From contig JAMOMD010000386.1 of assembly GCA_027068725.1 (NCBI GenBank), positions 1 to 5,986 of the forward strand: a stretch of DNA of 5,986 bases, given 5' to 3'. The position numbers and the translations under genes were made by a program. The notes under the pieces are model-generated. The model saw nothing but the letters and a program-made list of their open reading frames with translations, had not been told where the DNA came from and made no database searches. Origin of the DNA: Thermoproteales archaeon (GTDB lineage: Archaea; Thermoproteota; Thermoprotei; Thermoproteales; Thermocladiaceae). Shown piece by piece: positions 3,265-5,986 of the stretch (the stretch's first letter is position 1; each line of letters starts with the position of its first letter).

Positions 3265-5985
3265 TTATCTTGATGGTGGTGCGCCTAGTATTGATACTAG
3301 TCTCTTTCTTCTCCAGTTCTGGTACTCGATTAGGCCTATCACGATGATTATGATCACTATGAATATCACTACGATCATTGTCACCAGCTGCTGCCATGTG
3401 ATGAAGCCTATTCCTGGCACGTACCATCCTGTTATTGGCACTACTACTGATACTGACACTGTCTTGCCAACGCTTGTCTTTGTTAGCTCGATCATCTTTG
3501 CCTTTGCCTTTACTCCTGCTGCTGTTGCTGTTGCGTTACATGTGATTGCTGCCTTGCCTGCAAATACTGCGTATGGTACTGGTATCACTGCCTTTACTGT
3601 GCCTAGTCCTGTTGTCTCGTAGATTACCTTGCCCTCGTATGTGCATGTTAGTGTCACTGTTGCCTTGTTGCCTAGTGGTACCTTGTTTGCACTGTATGCT
3701 GTTACCTGTACTACTGTTGCTGGTACTGTTATTGTCAGTGGTGCTGTTGTCACGTTGACTGTTGTGATCTTGTAGACTGCTGTGTAGCCTAGTGGTATGC
3801 CGTTCATTCTGATTGCCTCTAGCTTCAGTGTTACTGCACCCTTGACTGGCACGTAGATTGGCCCTACTGTTGCCTCACCGCTTGTGTCTGTTACTGATGT
3901 CCATGGTCCTAGTGTCACTGTCACGACCTTTGATGTTAGTGGTATTATCACGCCGCTGATGTTCTCGAACTCGATTGCTGGTACCTGTGCTGCTGCTCTA
4001 ATCTCGACGTTGCCTAGTGGCTCAGTCTTGCCTCCTGGTAGCTGTAGCTGTACCATTACTGGTATTGTTGTCTTGACTGCACCAACGCTTACTGGCAGTA
4101 CCTGTACTGGTGCTGTTGATCCTCTCTGCAGTGTTCTGACTAGTGATGCTGCCCATATTAGGTATGTCTTGCCGTTCTCCTTCACTGGCAGGTATACGTC
4201 AATCTCGTATACTCCTGCTGGTACCTGGCTGATTACTCCGCCAAATGCTGTTCTGATGTCCTTCACCTCCATTGAGCCCTCACTGCTTGTTACGCCGCTT
4301 GCGTAGAAGATCTGGCCTCCTGTTGCTGCATCCTTCACTATCACTATTGCTCCTGGCAGTGGCTGTCCTGTCGATGTTGTGACCTTGATTATCATCTTGT
4401 ACACCCATGTCCTCACTGTGCTTGATGCTGTTGCATTACCTAGCTTGCTGACGTCCTCTGGTACTGCACTATCGTAGATTATGATGAATGGTGCTGCACT
4501 TGGTGCTGCGAACTCAGCCTTTGGATCGCTTGTTGGCTTGCAGTACTTTCTCAGGAACATTATGTAGCTGTCGTACCAGAATATGACTACTCTCTTACCT
4601 GCTGGCAGCGGCTCAATCAGTCTGCCGTTCTTGCCTACGAAGCTGATTGCAATTGGGTGACATAGGTCACTTGTTGCATTAGCATACACTGCAACTGTCA
4701 CGTTTGCTAGTGGATTGCCGTTCCAGTCTAGTACTCTCTCTAGTGGCAGTCTTGCAGTCTTGTTGCCAATTGCTACCTCTGCTGTGTAGTGCACCTCTGT
4801 CTCTGGGTACAGTGTGACAGATACTCCTGTTAGGCCGTATCTTGCTAGGCTAATTGTCACTGGCTGCTCTGTCACATTAGCGAATGCGTATGTTATCTCT
4901 GTGACTCTCACTGTTCTGTACATTGGCTCCTCATACATTACTAGCTCGATTGGCTTCACTACGATTGGCTTCATGTCTGCTGTGTAGAACGTGTACTCTG
5001 GTGGCCAGTACTTCAGCTTCAGCTTCAGCTCTGGATCGTAGACCTTCACGAACTCTGATGCTGCCTCAGTCTTGAGTGCTGTACACCATGCGTTGAGCTT
5101 GTTCTTTGCCTCGTAGTATAGTGATGCGTTCAGGAACACTGTTGGCGGCACCATGTAGCCGATCTTCGTTGTTGCATACGTGCCGTTGCGTACGACTGTT
5201 GGTACTAGGCTCAGCTTCTCGCCATCTACCTCAGCCTGTAGTAGTACTACGTTGTATGGATAGTTGTTCGTTATGTTCAGTGTCGTTAGCACTATTGTTC
5301 TTAGTGTGACTGTTGTTGGCATGCTTGTCACGTTAATCAGGTCTACTGGCTTGACTGCGTCTAGGTACATCAGTGGTGTTGTTGCTCCTGTTAGAGCTCC
5401 TACTGCTGCTACAGGCTTCACGAATGTTAGCGTCTTCTCGAATAGTGTGTAGTTCACGGCCTTTGCCTTGTTCTTCAGCACGATGTAGTTCAGCAGTACG
5501 TAGTCGTATACTGCTAGTCTTGGATACAGTGTGTTGGGTGCAATTCCTCTGTACTCTATTAGTCCCTCAGTTACGCCTGGTGCCTTCATCCAGTTCTCTG
5601 TCTTGCTGCTTCCTGCTGCAATTACGTAGATTCTTGCAATTCTTGCACCGTATGCTGCTGTGCCAACTGTCCACATTGGTAGTGGTATCGTGACCTTGCC
5701 GTTTGGTGCTGGTGCTAGTATCAGTTCTGGACTGCCGAAGTATGCTGCCCACTCTGTGTGCTCTGCATATGGTAGCACCAGTGTTGTCTCATGTCTCGTG
5801 CCATTCTCGTCAACGTATACTGGTACGGTTACCTTCTTCACGTATAGTCCTGCACCTGTTGTTACGTTTGCTGCAACCTTTAGTGTTCCTTCGATCTTTG
5901 TCACGTTCAGCTTTACTGTCAGCGTGATCTCTGTCACGTTTCTTGGTACCTTCTCCAGTAGTAGCTTGCGCAATGGTACTATCAG
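3265..5985 (-). CDS. large S-layer/adhesin-like surface protein, C-terminal anchored (partial at right edge)
   Basis: At least 906 residues of an exported surface protein; the N-terminus and any signal peptide lie beyond the right edge, and the TTG at 5973 is only an internal codon. Numbering from that TTG, the sequence is rich in Thr, Val, Ala and Ile with alternating beta-strand patterns and carries 17 N-X-S/T sequons. Three segments look like carboxypeptidase-regulatory or Ig-like beta-sandwiches: ~410-465 (WNGNPLANVTVAVY), ~525-610 (TGQPLPGAIVIVKDA then SSEGSMEV and PAGVYEIDVYL) and ~640-735 (LGNVEIRA, TSGEATV). A fourth Ig-like domain at ~753-845 has two cysteines (777, 812) that could form a disulfide; three more are at 297, 438 and 478. 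A membrane helix at ~861-883 is followed by the basic tail NWRRKRLVSILGAPPSR. This fits an S-layer subunit, stalk or adhesin anchored in the cytoplasmic membrane. I do not recognise a specific named protein. T-ending codons are very rare, unlike the neighbours. Confidence 0.85.
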   Translation of the reverse strand: MIVPLRKLLLEKVPRNVTEITLTVKLNVTKIEGTLKVAANVTTGAGLYVKKVTVPVYVDENGTRHETTLVLPYAEHTEWAAYFGSPELILAPAPNGKVTIPLPMWTVGTAAYGARIARIYVIAAGSSKTENWMKAPGVTEGLIEYRGIAPNTLYPRLAVYDYVLLNYIVLKNKAKAVNYTLFEKTLTFVKPVAAVGALTGATTPLMYLDAVKPVDLINVTSMPTTVTLRTIVLTTLNITNNYPYNVVLLQAEVDGEKLSLVPTVVRNGTYATTKIGYMVPPTVFLNASLYYEAKNKLNAWCTALKTEAASEFVKVYDPELKLKLKYWPPEYTFYTADMKPIVVKPIELVMYEEPMYRTVRVTEITYAFANVTEQPVTISLARYGLTGVSVTLYPETEVHYTAEVAIGNKTARLPLERVLDWNGNPLANVTVAVYANATSDLCHPIAISFVGKNGRLIEPLPAGKRVVIFWYDSYIMFLRKYCKPTSDPKAEFAAPSAAPFIIIYDSAVPEDVSKLGNATASSTVRTWVYKMIIKVTTSTGQPLPGAIVIVKDAATGGQIFYASGVTSSEGSMEVKDIRTAFGGVISQVPAGVYEIDVYLPVKENGKTYLIWAASLVRTLQRGSTAPVQVLPVSVGAVKTTIPVMVQLQLPGGKTEPLGNVEIRAAAQVPAIEFENISGVIIPLTSKVVTVTLGPWTSVTDTSGEATVGPIYVPVKGAVTLKLEAIRMNGIPLGYTAVYKITTVNVTTAPLTITVPATVVQVTAYSANKVPLGNKATVTLTCTYEGKVIYETTGLGTVKAVIPVPYAVFAGKAAITCNATATAAGVKAKAKMIELTKTSVGKTVSVSVVVPITGWYVPGIGFITWQQLVTMIVVIFIVIIIIVIGLIEYQNWRRKRLVSILGAPPSR

Positions 5986-5986
5986 T

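Noticed and set aside
3105..3347. Plus-strand 80-codon open frame, Lys/Arg-rich then hydrophobic
   Set aside because: Its composition follows from the purine-rich tract, its end overlaps the surface-protein gene antisense to the membrane anchor, and no TATA lies ~26 nt upstream of its ATG.
3884..4306. Plus-strand 140-codon open frame antisense to the surface-protein gene (and other shorter ones at 3344-3758 and 5106-5927)
   Set aside because: They are Thr/Ser/Leu/Val/Cys-rich mirrors of the surface gene. The real gene has the continuous frame, beta-domain patterns, sequons and a sensible membrane anchor.

Overview
The window looks like chromosomal DNA from a hyperthermophilic crenarchaeon, most likely a Desulfurococcales/Pyrodictiaceae-type organism; this is an inference. 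The supporting signs are archaeal TATA boxes 25-30 nt ahead of start codons with no usable Shine-Dalgarno sequence (leaderless style), the archaeal family DUF1152, two small membrane proteins resembling the archaeal family DUF131, an archaeal-type 5-formyltetrahydrofolate cyclo-ligase-like protein, and a large sequon-rich, membrane-anchored surface protein. Base composition is moderate. No mobile element, CRISPR array, tRNA or rRNA was seen.

Layout. (1) 2-553, plus: C-terminal ~183 codons of an aconitase-family dehydratase large subunit (3-isopropylmalate dehydratase/homoaconitase). (2) 556-1287, minus: 5-FTHF cyclo-ligase-like protein, ending 2 bp from gene 1. (3) 1337-2368, plus: DUF1152 protein, divergent from gene 2, sharing one near-symmetric TATA element in a 49-bp gap. 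(4) 2365-2655, minus: small two-helix membrane protein whose stop codon overlaps that of gene 3. (5) 2680-3021 (or 3054), minus: DUF131-type two-helix membrane protein, 24 bp upstream of gene 4 and related to it. (6) 3055-3264: gap with a long purine-rich plus strand (pyrimidine-rich on the minus strand), probably the termination region of gene 7. (7) 3265 to the right edge, minus: at least 906 codons of an S-layer or adhesin-like surface protein with 17 N-glycosylation sequons, several beta-sandwich-like domains, one C-terminal transmembrane helix and a short basic tail.

How it fits together. Genes 2 and 3 are probably co-expressed from one bidirectional promoter. Genes 4 and 5 form a membrane-protein pair downstream of the surface-protein gene, but with their own TATA boxes. 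Both convergent gene pairs (1/2 and 3/4) are packed so tightly that each transcript must end inside the opposite gene. There the charged C-terminal tails of the opposing proteins supply pyrimidine-rich tracts. The surface-protein gene has a codon choice very unlike its neighbours (almost no T-ending codons), suggesting a highly expressed protein. I see no clear new multi-gene defence or metabolic system. The most notable signals are the promoter architecture, the two DUF131-like neighbours and the surface protein.
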